Shown here: piece by piece, positions 29,976-38,125 of the stretch | How the letters are laid out: the number at the start of each line of letters is the position of its first letter | How positions within the stretch are numbered: the first letter of the stretch is position 1 | Assembly: GCA_026225055.1 (NCBI GenBank) | Contig: JAMFSA010000138.1 | Span: 1-41,016, forward strand | Source of the DNA: Mucilaginibacter xinganensis | GTDB lineage: Bacteria > Bacteroidota > Bacteroidia > Sphingobacteriales > Sphingobacteriaceae | Direction of reading: 5' to 3' | Length of the DNA: 41,016 bases | Notes under the pieces: model-generated | Database searches by the model: none | The model's input: the letters and a program-made list of their open reading frames with translations, nothing else | Told to the model about the DNA's origin: nothing | Made by a program: the position numbers and the translations under genes

Positions 29976-30815
29976 ATGAAAACGTTCCTCTTCCCAACAG
30001 ATTTTTCAGCTAATGCAAAGCACGCGCTGAATTATGGCTACAGCCTGGCCAAACAGGTTAAGGCAAATATGATCATTTGCAACACGATAATAGAACCTGC
30101 GGAAATACCACAAGCCGGGCTGGTTAGCTGGCCAATGGAAGAGTCGGACTTACTGCAAGATGATAGTAACAGGGAATTAAAATTACTGAAGGAACAAATG
30201 GAGAATAAAGAAGAAACAATCAGTTTCAATCCTTCCATTACCTGTATAAGTGAAGCCGGAACTGTGACTGATATGATAAATAGGGTGGGGCATCAGAACG
30301 ATGTTGGCCTGGTTATTATCGGCACACATGGCAGCAGCGGTTTGAGCACTTTGCTTTTGGGCGACCATAGCCGGGAAATAATTGATGAAATTAAGAAGCC
30401 ACTATTGCTTGTGCCACCGGCCGCTAAAATAAAGCCGGTGAAAAAAATCGCCTTTGCTACGGATTTTAAAGATCCGGTAAAGGATATGGAGTGTATTCAT
30501 CTATTAATAACACTGGCAAGGCCGCTCAATGCCGAAATACTGATCACCAATATTTTTGATGAGGAAGAGCATGCCGTGGAATGGTTCATGAATGAACTGG
30601 CTAATAAATCCAACTATTCGCACATCTATTACAGGGTGGTTAAAGCTTATCATCCCGTTTCGGGATTGGATTGGTTGTGTGAACATGGCGATATTGACAT
30701 GCTGGCCATGGTGCACCGTTCTCATAATTTTATCGACAGCCTTTTCAGAGGGAGTCAAACTCAAAAAATGGCAAATCATATTGTAATCCCCTTACTCGTT
30801 TTTCCTGCAATTTAA
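29976..30815 (+). CDS. Universal stress protein with two UspA domains
   Basis: A 279-aa tandem UspA protein. I take ATG 29976 (MKTFLFPTDFSANA) as start, since the in-frame TTG three codons earlier adds nothing conserved. The first domain (1-145) has the opening FPTDFSANAKHALNYGYSLA and the nucleotide-loop region VIIGTHGSSGLSTLLLGDHS, close to GxxG-9x-G(S/T) but with Asp after the last Gly. The second (150-279) begins KKIAFATDFKDP and has a degenerate loop, VHRSHNFIDSLFRGS. Such proteins are induced by starvation, hypoxia or membrane stress. It ends 11 bp before oleate hydratase and is surely co-transcribed with it, a link that points to membrane/fatty-acid stress. Confidence 0.93.
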   Translation: MKTFLFPTDFSANAKHALNYGYSLAKQVKANMIICNTIIEPAEIPQAGLVSWPMEESDLLQDDSNRELKLLKEQMENKEETISFNPSITCISEAGTVTDMINRVGHQNDVGLVIIGTHGSSGLSTLLLGDHSREIIDEIKKPLLLVPPAAKIKPVKKIAFATDFKDPVKDMECIHLLITLARPLNAEILITNIFDEEEHAVEWFMNELANKSNYSHIYYRVVKAYHPVSGLDWLCEHGDIDMLAMVHRSHNFIDSLFRGSQTQKMANHIVIPLLVFPAI

Positions 30816-30826
30816 AAACACCTATT

Positions 30827-32404
30827 ATGAAAAATTCAAATAATCAAAATGTTTATCTGGTTGGCGGCGGTATAGCTTCTTTAGCCAGCGCCGCTTACTT
30901 TATTAAAGAAGGTGTGCCCGGAAATCATATTACTATTTATGAAGAATTGGAAATACCCGGTGGTAGCCTTGATGGTTCCGGCTCGCCCGAAAATGGTTAC
31001 GTACTTAGAGGAGGGCGTATGCTCAATTTTAGCTACGTGTGTACTTATGATCTTTTTTCATTTATCCCATCGCTTACCAACCCAAAGCTCACTGTTTATG
31101 AGGAGATACAAGCTTTCAATAAAAGGATAACTACTCATGCAAATGCCCGGGTTATTGCTGATGGTAGAATTGAAGATGTTAGCACAATGGATTTCAGTAA
31201 CCAGAACCGTTTGGACCTGGTGGAAATGATGGCAGTAAGCGAGGAGCATTTAGGTTCAAAACGGATAGATGATTGGTTTGGCGATGATTTTTTTAAAACC
31301 AACTTTTGGTACATGTGGGATACCATGTTCGCTTTTCAGCCATGGCACAGTGCGGTAGAATTTAAGCGTTATCTGCACCGTTTTATCCATGAATTTGAAC
31401 GCATAAATACGCTGGCAGGGGTAGATCGTACACCTTACAATCAATATGATTCGCTGGTGAAGCCATTGATTAAATGGTTACGCGAGCAAGGTGTGCATTT
31501 TGAAATGGGAGCAGAAGTTACGTGTGTTGATTTTACAAATTTTCGTGGTGTCGAAATGGTTAAGTGTATCCACTATATTCAGCATGAAAATGAAAAAGAA
31601 GTACATTTTGGGCCTGATGACCTGTTACTGGTAACCATAGGATCCATGACCGCCGATTCCAGTTTAGGGTCGATGCGATCAGCGCCAAAACTCATCACAG
31701 ATAAAGCTGACGGTAGCTGGAAATTATGGCACAATATTGCAAAATATAAACCCCAGTTTGGCCGCCCATTTATTTTCGACAGTCGGATAAGTGAATCAAA
31801 ATGGGAATCATTTACCGTAACCTGCCAGGGAACTGAGTTTTTTGACCTGATGGAACAATTTACCGGTAATGTAGCAGGTACGGGTGGCCTGGTTACTTTT
31901 AAAGATTCTAATTGGCTGATGTCGGTTGTTTTGCCTCATCAGCCGCATTTTATTGGGCAGCCCGAGAATGTTACTGTGTTTTGGGGATATGGTTTATTTC
32001 CTGATAATGAAGGGAACTTTGTGAAGAAAAAAATGTCGGATTGTACAGGAGCAGAGATCATGACCGAGTTGCTGGCTCATTTAAGGTTTGATAATGTAAC
32101 CGAACAATTATTAAAAACCAGCAATTGCATACCCTGCATGCTGCCCTATATTACCAGTCAGTTTTTAACACGTACAAAGGGCGACCGCCCGGAAGTAGTA
32201 CCGGAGATCTGCCAAAATATAGCGTTCATAGGTCAGTTTGCCGAGGTACCTGATGATGTGGTTTTTACGGTTGAATATTCTGTAAGAACTGCACAAACCG
32301 CAGTTTATACTTTATTGGGGCTTGATAAAAAACCAACGCCCATGTATCACGGAGATCATCACTTGTCTGTATTATTTGATGCTGCGAAAACACTTTTAAC
32401 TTAG
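30827..32404 (+). CDS. ohyA: Oleate hydratase (fatty-acid double-bond hydratase)
   Basis: A 525-aa FAD-dependent enzyme that adds water to the cis-9 double bond of oleate and related fatty acids to give 10-hydroxy acids; thought to detoxify host or plant unsaturated fatty acids. The FAD motif is VGGGIASLASAAYFI, followed by IPGGSLDGSG, NFWYMWDTMFAFQPWHS, PYNQYDSLVKPL and the C-terminal FTVEYSVRTAQ. The segment RGGRMLNFSYVCTYDLF has Met65 where most studied hydratases have the catalytic Glu (RGGREM). It lacks the about 60-aa C-terminal extension of some family members. Co-transcribed with the universal stress protein upstream. The family is firm; activity with the Met variant is discussed in the findings. 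Confidence 0.95.
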   Translation: MKNSNNQNVYLVGGGIASLASAAYFIKEGVPGNHITIYEELEIPGGSLDGSGSPENGYVLRGGRMLNFSYVCTYDLFSFIPSLTNPKLTVYEEIQAFNKRITTHANARVIADGRIEDVSTMDFSNQNRLDLVEMMAVSEEHLGSKRIDDWFGDDFFKTNFWYMWDTMFAFQPWHSAVEFKRYLHRFIHEFERINTLAGVDRTPYNQYDSLVKPLIKWLREQGVHFEMGAEVTCVDFTNFRGVEMVKCIHYIQHENEKEVHFGPDDLLLVTIGSMTADSSLGSMRSAPKLITDKADGSWKLWHNIAKYKPQFGRPFIFDSRISESKWESFTVTCQGTEFFDLMEQFTGNVAGTGGLVTFKDSNWLMSVVLPHQPHFIGQPENVTVFWGYGLFPDNEGNFVKKKMSDCTGAEIMTELLAHLRFDNVTEQLLKTSNCIPCMLPYITSQFLTRTKGDRPEVVPEICQNIAFIGQFAEVPDDVVFTVEYSVRTAQTAVYTLLGLDKKPTPMYHGDHHLSVLFDAAKTLLT

Positions 32405-32410
32405 CCAACC

Positions 32411-32536
32411 ATGAAGAATTCAAAGAAAGTAATTAAAATATCACCGAGCCTGATTCCCTATTACCAGAGGTATCAGGCCAGACGGATTTCCTGGAGCGCA
32501 GCTCAAATATCATTGGTCATACCTGTAAAGAGCTGA
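32411..32536 (+). other. 41-codon frame after ohyA, probably not a gene
   Basis: An ATG 6 bp after the ohyA stop opens MKNSKKVIKISPSLIPYYQR and closes at 32536. A competing frame over the same bases reads through into the DUF1275 gene (…SSNIIGHTCKELINYADIYS-MLRH). Either the small ORF is real, or a frameshift has cut off the start of a longer gene. The evidence does not decide. Confidence 0.2.
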
Positions 32537-32559
32537 TCAATTATGCCGATATTTATAGT

Positions 32560-32931
32560 ATGTTAAGGCATCTCGGTACTAGACGCACCTACGCGCATAA
32601 TGTTAAATTAGCATCGCTGCTTTGTATAACTGCAGGGTTTGTAAATGCCGCGGGGTTTTTAGGTTTTTCGGTATTAACCACCAATGTAACCGGGCATGCC
32701 GCCTTATTTGCCGAAAGAATTGCCATGCAGGATTGGAAAACTGCCCGTGTAGTGGCGCTTTGGATGTTCCTGTTTTTGGCGGGTGCCTTTATTTCAAGCG
32801 TTATCGTTTCTTTTATCGGGCGAAACCAACGATTCTCCTATGTAATTCCCATACTGATAGAAATAGTAATTTTACTTGGCGTAGCCGTGTTTGGTTATAA
32901 ATATGATCAAAGCCTCGTATGCTGCTGTTAA
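32560..32931 (+). pseudogene. Truncated DUF1275 (YoaK-like) membrane protein
   Basis: The 123-aa product starts MLRHLGTRRTYAHNVKLASL and includes ITAGFVNAAGFLGFSVLTTN-VTGH, the conserved N-terminal half of DUF1275 proteins, with about three membrane segments. Full-length members have about 220-240 residues and six segments. Here the homology stops after FGYKYDQ, followed by SLVCCC and a stop. Just beyond, another frame reads IKASYAAVKELVNVL and ends, as if a deletion joined two genes. A Rho-independent terminator follows. Probably non-functional. Confidence 0.7.
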
Positions 32932-32979
32932 AGAATTAGTTAACGTGTTGTGATATAATATTAAAACTGAATTATGAGA

Positions 32980-33018
32980 AATGCCCGTCTGCTTAATGCC
33001 GACGGGCATTTTTTATTT
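32980..33018 (+). terminator. Strong Rho-independent terminator
   Basis: AATGCCCGTC (32980-32989), loop TGCTTAATGCC, GACGGGCATT (33001-33010), then TTTTATTT: a perfect 10-bp GC-rich stem with U-run. It closes the USP-ohyA transcript and separates it from the alcohol dehydrogenase. Confidence 0.92.
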
Positions 33019-33131
33019 AACAGATATAGATTAATGTGTCCTTAATCATTTGTAAGCGTGATGCTTATCAAATGTTACGGGCGTGCAGGCAGGTACATTT
33101 GTTCTATATCATTCTACTTAAAAAATTAAAG

Positions 33132-34169
33132 ATGAAAGCATTAGTGTATTACGGCCCGGGAAAAAAATCGTGGGAAGAGCAGCCAAAGCCGGCAATCAAG
33201 GAATCAACCGATGCTCTTGTAAAGATCCTTAAAACAACCATCTGCGGAACAGATCTGCATATTATGAAAGGTGACATGCCTGAAGTTGCATCAGGAAGAA
33301 TATTAGGGCATGAAGGTGTAGGTATTATAGAAGAGGTGGGAAGTTCGGTGAGTAACTTTAAAAAAGGCGATCATGTGATCATTTCCTGTGTTACCTCATG
33401 CGGTAAATGTGAATATTGCAAAAAAGGTATGTACTCGCACTGCGAGAAGGGAGGATGGATCTTAGGCTATATGATTGATGGCACCCAGGCTGAATATGTA
33501 AGGATACCTTATGCTGATAATAGCCTTTACCCAATACCGGCAGGCTCAGACGAAGAAGCATTAGTAATGCTGAGTGATATATTACCCACCGGTTTTGAAT
33601 GCGGCGTGTTAAACGGGCAGGTAAAACCAGGTGATACCATTGCCATAGTAGGCGCCGGCCCGGTAGGTATGGCCGCCTTGTTAACATCCCAGTTTTATAC
33701 CCCGGCAGAAATTATTGTGATCGATCAGGATGATAACCGCCTGGCAGTTGCCAAAACCTTTGGCGCCACACATACCATCAACAGTGCCAAAGAAAATGCT
33801 ATTGAAAAAGTAATGGCCCTTACCAATAACAGGGGTGTTGACACGGCTATTGAAGCCGTAGGGGTACCGCCAACATTTGAACTGTGTGAAGAGATCATCT
33901 CGGCTGGCGGCCATATTGCCAATATTGGTGTGCACGGCAAAAGCGTAACGCTACATATGGAAAAGCTTTGGGACAGGAATATCTCTATCACCACCAGGTT
34001 AGTGGATACCGTTACTACGCCCATGCTTTTTAAAACAGTTCAGTCAAAAAGAATTGAGCCAAAGAAATTAATCACCCACCGCTTTAAGCTCGATCAAATG
34101 ATTGAAGCCTATGACACTTTTGAGCATGCCGCAAGAGAAAAAGCTTTAAAAGTATTACTTGAAAATTAA
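33132..34169 (+). CDS. Zinc-dependent medium-chain alcohol dehydrogenase
   Basis: A 345-aa NAD(P)-dependent secondary alcohol dehydrogenase. The start is ATG 33132 (MKALVYYGPGKK); the frame extends to an upstream ATG at 33036 but the extra 32 residues are not conserved-looking. Catalytic-zinc ligands are Cys38 (TICGTDLH) and His60-Glu61 (ILGHEGVG); structural-zinc cysteines are Cys90, 93, 96 and 104 (CGKCEYCKKGMYSHC). The Rossmann motif is VGAGPVGMAAL, and IVIDQDDNRLAVA has an Asp at the end of beta-2, suggesting NAD rather than NADP. It lies behind the ohyA terminator and 25 bp ahead of the YceI gene, so it could head the YceI operon. Substrate unknown. Confidence 0.93.
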   Translation: MKALVYYGPGKKSWEEQPKPAIKESTDALVKILKTTICGTDLHIMKGDMPEVASGRILGHEGVGIIEEVGSSVSNFKKGDHVIISCVTSCGKCEYCKKGMYSHCEKGGWILGYMIDGTQAEYVRIPYADNSLYPIPAGSDEEALVMLSDILPTGFECGVLNGQVKPGDTIAIVGAGPVGMAALLTSQFYTPAEIIVIDQDDNRLAVAKTFGATHTINSAKENAIEKVMALTNNRGVDTAIEAVGVPPTFELCEEIISAGGHIANIGVHGKSVTLHMEKLWDRNISITTRLVDTVTTPMLFKTVQSKRIEPKKLITHRFKLDQMIEAYDTFEHAAREKALKVLLEN

Positions 34170-34194
34170 GAACACATACCTCAATTAAAATATC

Positions 34195-34797
34195 ATGAAA
34201 AATAACATTAAACAAACCCTGCTACTTACAGCGGTCTTTATCCTGGCATTTGGCAGCCTGCTGCACGCGCAATCGATATATAAGATCAGCAACTCAAAAG
34301 ATATGGACATGAAATTGTCCGGCACATCAACCCTGCATAGCTGGACGATGGATGCAAAAAGCTTTTCGGGCGATGCGGATTTTCATTTTGAATCAGGCAG
34401 CCAGCTGTCATCCGTTAAATCGCTCACTTTTACATTGGCAGTAGCGGATCTGAAAGGCAGTGAAGGTGGTTTGAATAAAAACGCTTACAAGGCGTTAAAA
34501 GCCAAAGATTATAAGGACATCGATTATAAACTCCTGTCAGCTACTATCACACCTGAAAAGAATAACAAATACCTGATAAAAGCACGTGGCAACCTTACCA
34601 TTGCCGGAGTAACCAAAGAGGTAACCATGGACGTAGAGTGTGTTGTTAACCCGGATGCCACCATTACCTGCACCGGGTCTGAAAAACTGAACATGACAGA
34701 TTATGCCGTAAAGCCACCAACCTTTATGCTGGGCGCCATGAAAACCGGTGATGCTATCACCCTAAATTTTACGCTGGTTTACAAAAAGACCATTTAA
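34195..34797 (+). CDS. YceI-like periplasmic lipid-binding protein
   Basis: A 200-aa protein with signal peptide (cleavage near LHAQ-SIY) and one YceI lipocalin-like beta-barrel. Typical strands are MKLSGTSTLHSWTMDAKSFSGDADF, then FTLAVADLKGSEGGLNKNAYKALKAKDYKDIDYKL, KARGNLTIAGVTKEVTMDVE and PPTFMLGAMKTGDAITLNF. YceI proteins bind polyisoprenoids or other long hydrophobic chains in the periplasm. It is first in a four-gene run with a barrel protein and a second YceI (gaps 32, 2 bp and an overlap), suggesting lipid carriage between envelope layers. Start ATG 34195 is the only one ahead of the signal. Confidence 0.93.
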   Translation: MKNNIKQTLLLTAVFILAFGSLLHAQSIYKISNSKDMDMKLSGTSTLHSWTMDAKSFSGDADFHFESGSQLSSVKSLTFTLAVADLKGSEGGLNKNAYKALKAKDYKDIDYKLLSATITPEKNNKYLIKARGNLTIAGVTKEVTMDVECVVNPDATITCTGSEKLNMTDYAVKPPTFMLGAMKTGDAITLNFTLVYKKTI

Positions 34798-34829
34798 TAA
34801 AACTCACTCAATATTAATCTACCTACAAA

Positions 34830-36176
34830 ATGAAAATTAAACTTATCCTGCTTTTATGCCTGGTTACCGGTGTGGTAAAAGCGCAGCAGGAACAATTGCA
34901 ATATTTCCGCCCAAACGATATGCGCGGTATTAACGTTTTTGAAACGCCTAAAACAGATACGATCCCGTTTACAGGGTTAAAAGTGAAGGTTGGCGGCAAT
35001 TTCGAGATGGAATTTCAGGCGTTGAGAAATTTCAACACAGCTACACCGATGACAAAAACAGGTTTTACCGGCAATGTTAACAGTTTAGAGCCGCTTACTA
35101 ATGGTTTTGCATTACCCATGGCTAACCTCAATGTAGATGCCCAACTGGAAGACGGTGTACGTATGAACATTACCGTGTACCTGGCATCAAGGCATCATGA
35201 AGATACCTGGGTAAAAGGTGGATATATTCAATTTGATAAACTACTATTCCTTAAAAGCGACCTGATCAATAATATAATGAAAAGTGTTACTATTAAAGTT
35301 GGCCAGTTTGATGTGGATTATGGCGATCAGCATTTTAGGCGATCAGATGGGGGTAATACCATCTATAATCCATTTATAGAGAATTATATTATGGATGAAT
35401 TTGCTACCGAGATCGGTGCGGAGGTTTATGTGCATACGCATTCAGGTTTCTTTATTATGGGCGGTATGACTAACGGCGAACTGGATGCAACTGTAGTTGC
35501 AGGTACAAAAATTGATTCTGCGACCAACAAAGCCAATCAATACGATCCTGCTTTTCACGGAAAGATAGGCTTTGATAAACAGGTGAATAAGGATTTACGG
35601 GTAAGAATCACCGGGTCGGCTTATACCGTACACAGTGCTAACAGCAGCACTTTGTTTGGTGGAGACCGTACCGGTTCACATTACTTCAACGTGATGGAAA
35701 ATCAAAATATAGCCAATGCCACAACTATCACCAATGAAAATGATTACAGTCCGTTCTCCGGGCGCTTAAATCCGGGATTTAGCGAAGAGGTGAATACTGC
35801 AATGATAAATTTATTCCTGAAATATAAAGGGCTTGAATTTTTCGGAACAGCAGAAGATGCTAAAGGCCGGGCGATAACAGAAGTAGATCAGCGCAAGGCA
35901 ACTCAATATGCCGCAGACCTGATCTACAGGTTCCCGCAGGGTAAAGAAAACTTTTGGGTTGGGTTTCGTTACAATACCGTAACCGCTTTGCTGCAGGGTT
36001 ATACATCAAATATTACAGTTAACCGCGAAGCAGGCTCGTTAGGCTGGTTCATCACTAAAAACATAATGGCTAAGGCCGAGTATGTGAACCAGAATTATGA
36101 AGGTTATCCATCTGCCAATATACTTAACGGCGGAAATTTTCATGGCGCAGTATTAGAGGCTTCTATCGGATTCTGA
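34830..36176 (+). CDS. Outer-membrane beta-barrel protein (porin-like)
   Basis: A 448-aa protein with signal peptide (VVKAQQEQ) and many alternating amphipathic strands, ending ...AVLEASIGF with the C-terminal Phe used by the BAM machinery. Segments such as KVKVGGNFEMEFQAL, TIKVGQFDVDYGDQHFRRSDGG and EFATEIGAEVYVHTHSGFFIMGG resemble porins of the phosphate-selective O/P type or related barrels in Bacteroidota. It has no TonB box or plug domain. It lies between two YceI genes and 2 bp from the second. It could let small hydrophobic or anionic molecules pass or act as a structural barrel. Class firm, substrate unknown. Confidence 0.85.
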   Translation: MKIKLILLLCLVTGVVKAQQEQLQYFRPNDMRGINVFETPKTDTIPFTGLKVKVGGNFEMEFQALRNFNTATPMTKTGFTGNVNSLEPLTNGFALPMANLNVDAQLEDGVRMNITVYLASRHHEDTWVKGGYIQFDKLLFLKSDLINNIMKSVTIKVGQFDVDYGDQHFRRSDGGNTIYNPFIENYIMDEFATEIGAEVYVHTHSGFFIMGGMTNGELDATVVAGTKIDSATNKANQYDPAFHGKIGFDKQVNKDLRVRITGSAYTVHSANSSTLFGGDRTGSHYFNVMENQNIANATTITNENDYSPFSGRLNPGFSEEVNTAMINLFLKYKGLEFFGTAEDAKGRAITEVDQRKATQYAADLIYRFPQGKENFWVGFRYNTVTALLQGYTSNITVNREAGSLGWFITKNIMAKAEYVNQNYEGYPSANILNGGNFHGAVLEASIGF

Positions 36177-36178
36177 TC

Positions 36179-36751
36179 ATGACTTGCAAAATAATTATTG
36201 GATTGTTACTGATGAGCCTTACTGTAAGTGCTCAAACCAAATGGCTCATCAGCGAAAATAGCAGCCTGGGTGTAAAAGGGAGCACTAATATTGATAAGTT
36301 CTCCTGTGGTATCCCCAGTTGCAACCAGTCCGATACCTTAACGGTTTGGAAAAGCGAAAAAGGAGTAGTGCTGACCGGTAGTATTGACCCGACTGTGCTT
36401 AGTTTTGATTGCCATAAAAAAATGATGACGCATGATCTGCAGAAAACTTTACAAGCCAAAAAATATCCGAAACTTCATATCCGCTTTTTATCGTTAAGCG
36501 AATTACCACAACTTTCCAATAAACCAGTATCCATTACCGGGCAGGTGGAGATCGAGATAGCAGGGGTTAAGAAGTTGTATCTGATCAACTATGAAATTTC
36601 AGCTGATTCAGCTAAAGTAATACAATTGCTTGGGACAAGAAACCTGGATTTTTCAGATTTTAATTTAGTTCCCCCGCAAAAACTCAGTGGTATAATAAAA
36701 ACTAAAGATCTGTTATCAGTTGAATTTCAACTTAAAATGAAAGCGATATGA
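36179..36751 (+). CDS. Second YceI-like protein, with extra cysteines
   Basis: A 190-aa YceI-type protein with signal peptide (MTCKIIIGLLLMSLTVSAQ). It keeps the family order: VKGSTNIDKFSCGIP, VLTGSIDPTVLSFDCHKKMMTHDLQKTLQAKKYPKLHIRF, SITGQVEIEIAGVKKLYLINYE and LDFSDFNLVPP. Three mature-part Cys (FSC, PSC, DCH) are not seen in the first YceI and could form a disulfide or bind metal. It overlaps the next gene by 4 bp (ATGA at 36748) and follows the barrel gene by 2 bp, so the three are one translation-coupled set. Diverged from the first YceI, so probably not redundant. Confidence 0.88.
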   Translation: MTCKIIIGLLLMSLTVSAQTKWLISENSSLGVKGSTNIDKFSCGIPSCNQSDTLTVWKSEKGVVLTGSIDPTVLSFDCHKKMMTHDLQKTLQAKKYPKLHIRFLSLSELPQLSNKPVSITGQVEIEIAGVKKLYLINYEISADSAKVIQLLGTRNLDFSDFNLVPPQKLSGIIKTKDLLSVEFQLKMKAI

Positions 36752-37566
36752 ACCCTATGAAAAAAATGTTTTGTCTCTTATTATTGACTGTATTGCTGAT
36801 ACCATCTCAATTAATAGCGCAAAATAGTATTGTTTTGGCCATAAAAAACCAGCGGGCGAGTTTATATTATCCGCTTTTAGTTGAACGCTTTTATCAGCAA
36901 AATGGCAATAAATTAGCCTGGATAGCGCCCGATACAGTGAAAACACATGCCTGGGATGCCATGCTGTTATTGGATTGTATAAAACAATACGGGTTAAATC
37001 ATGACGACTATCACCCGGATCTGTTACTATATCCAACCCTACATCGGCTTATTGAAAACGGCAACGATAAGGAAAGAGCAAGCTATGATGTTTTACTAAC
37101 TGATGCTATGATCCGTTTGATCAATGATTTGCACTATGGTAAACTTAACCCTGTTTACACCGGGGCAAAAATTAACAAGGCTACACAATTTAAAGCTGAT
37201 GGTATATTATCAATGGCACTACAAAGCAATGGTTTTCTAAACTGTATTGAGGAAGTACAGCCTAATTCTAAATTATATGTTGATCTCCAGGATCATATGC
37301 GGCTTTTAGTAGGCCAGCGAAGCGGTGATTGTTATGTAATACCTCAGGGGCTCATTCGTAAAATGGCAATTAACATGGAACGAATGAGATGGATAAATAC
37401 CACTGGCATACAAGTGCATCTTACATTAATAGTTAAGGACGGGGTGGTTATTAATTATAAAGACATATATAAGCAAGATGAGCGATTGGAAATGATACTG
37501 TACAATGAGAAACGAGCAACAAAAATAGATCTGAAACTTAATAAATTATCGCCTGAGCGTTTATAG
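36748..37566 (+). CDS. L,D-transpeptidase scaffold-domain protein without catalytic YkuD domain
   Basis: A 272-aa exported protein (signal near LIAQ-NS). Its body follows the non-catalytic half of LdtD/YcbB-type L,D-transpeptidases: NKLAWIAPDTVKTHAWDAMLLLDCIKQYGLNHDDYHPD, then DVLLTDAMIRLINDLHYGKLNP (helical scaffold), and the strand-turn entry INMERMRWI that normally leads into the YkuD domain. The catalytic HxGT...SHGC.R signature is absent: the protein ends about 60 residues after the NMERMRW motif, with no in-frame or out-of-frame YkuD sequence in the next 500 bp. It is translationally coupled to YceI. It may have become a non-enzymatic peptidoglycan-associated protein, or be a truncation. 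Scaffold assignment is from pattern and should be checked by profile search. Confidence 0.65.
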   Translation: MNPMKKMFCLLLLTVLLIPSQLIAQNSIVLAIKNQRASLYYPLLVERFYQQNGNKLAWIAPDTVKTHAWDAMLLLDCIKQYGLNHDDYHPDLLLYPTLHRLIENGNDKERASYDVLLTDAMIRLINDLHYGKLNPVYTGAKINKATQFKADGILSMALQSNGFLNCIEEVQPNSKLYVDLQDHMRLLVGQRSGDCYVIPQGLIRKMAINMERMRWINTTGIQVHLTLIVKDGVVINYKDIYKQDERLEMILYNEKRATKIDLKLNKLSPERL

Positions 37567-38125
37567 CTAAATAAATGTTGAAATAGTGTTGGCAGGTCCT
37601 CTATATCCTTGCCTTATATTACGGTAATAGCAGCAGTGGTAGTTTTTTGTGATACCTCGTGATAACCTACTACCACTATATTGTCCAGATCTTTTTTAGA
37701 TGCCTGAAGGGTACATCGACAACAGTTCTGGCAAGCGTTATTAACAGCTAATCAAACGATTGTGTAAACCCATTAAAAATTTAACTAATGAGAAATATTG
37801 ATAGGGGTAAATTAAGAATCAATTTATTAAACAATACATGTTGTTTAAATTTCATGGGAGAATGGTTAGCCGCGTAGGGGAATCGAACCCCGGGTAACTT
37901 CTCATAATGAACTTGAAATGTGATTTGCCGCCAAAGGTGAACGTTCAACCGCATTTTCTAACACATCCAATTTGGTAATGACTGGTAAAGGCGGCTATGT
38001 AAATGTTTCTGCAGCGTTTCTGTTTTTAAGCGTATAAAAGCATCTTCAATTTTTCAAAACGTGTATTTGATTAATAAATGCTTCGAATTAGCAGCATTAG
38101 TACTTTTGGGAATCTTGCTTTCGAT
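37567..38125. other. 559-bp gene-free region with a hairpin and tRNA-like fragment
   Basis: No coding sequence is convincing. It contains a 9-bp stem AGTGGTAGT/ACTACCACT (37635-37643 and 37669-37677), possibly ending the YceI operon though with no U-run, and a T-arm-like fragment (37865-37893) on the minus strand. No YkuD catalytic remnant was found after the transpeptidase-scaffold gene. Confidence 0.45.
37865..37893 (-). other. tRNA 3'-end-like fragment (T-arm)
   Basis: The minus strand reads GGGGTTCGATTCCCC, a 4-bp T-stem with canonical TTCGATT loop, followed by TACGCGGCTAA and CCA. No acceptor 5' strand, D-arm or anticodon arm lies upstream, and the acceptor length does not fit a standard tRNA, so it is at most a fragment, such as an old attachment-site duplicate. 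Coincidence is possible. Confidence 0.3.

Noticed and set aside
37861..37900. Complete tRNA gene
   Set aside because: Only a T-arm-like part is present; anticodon, D-arm and matching acceptor strand are missing.
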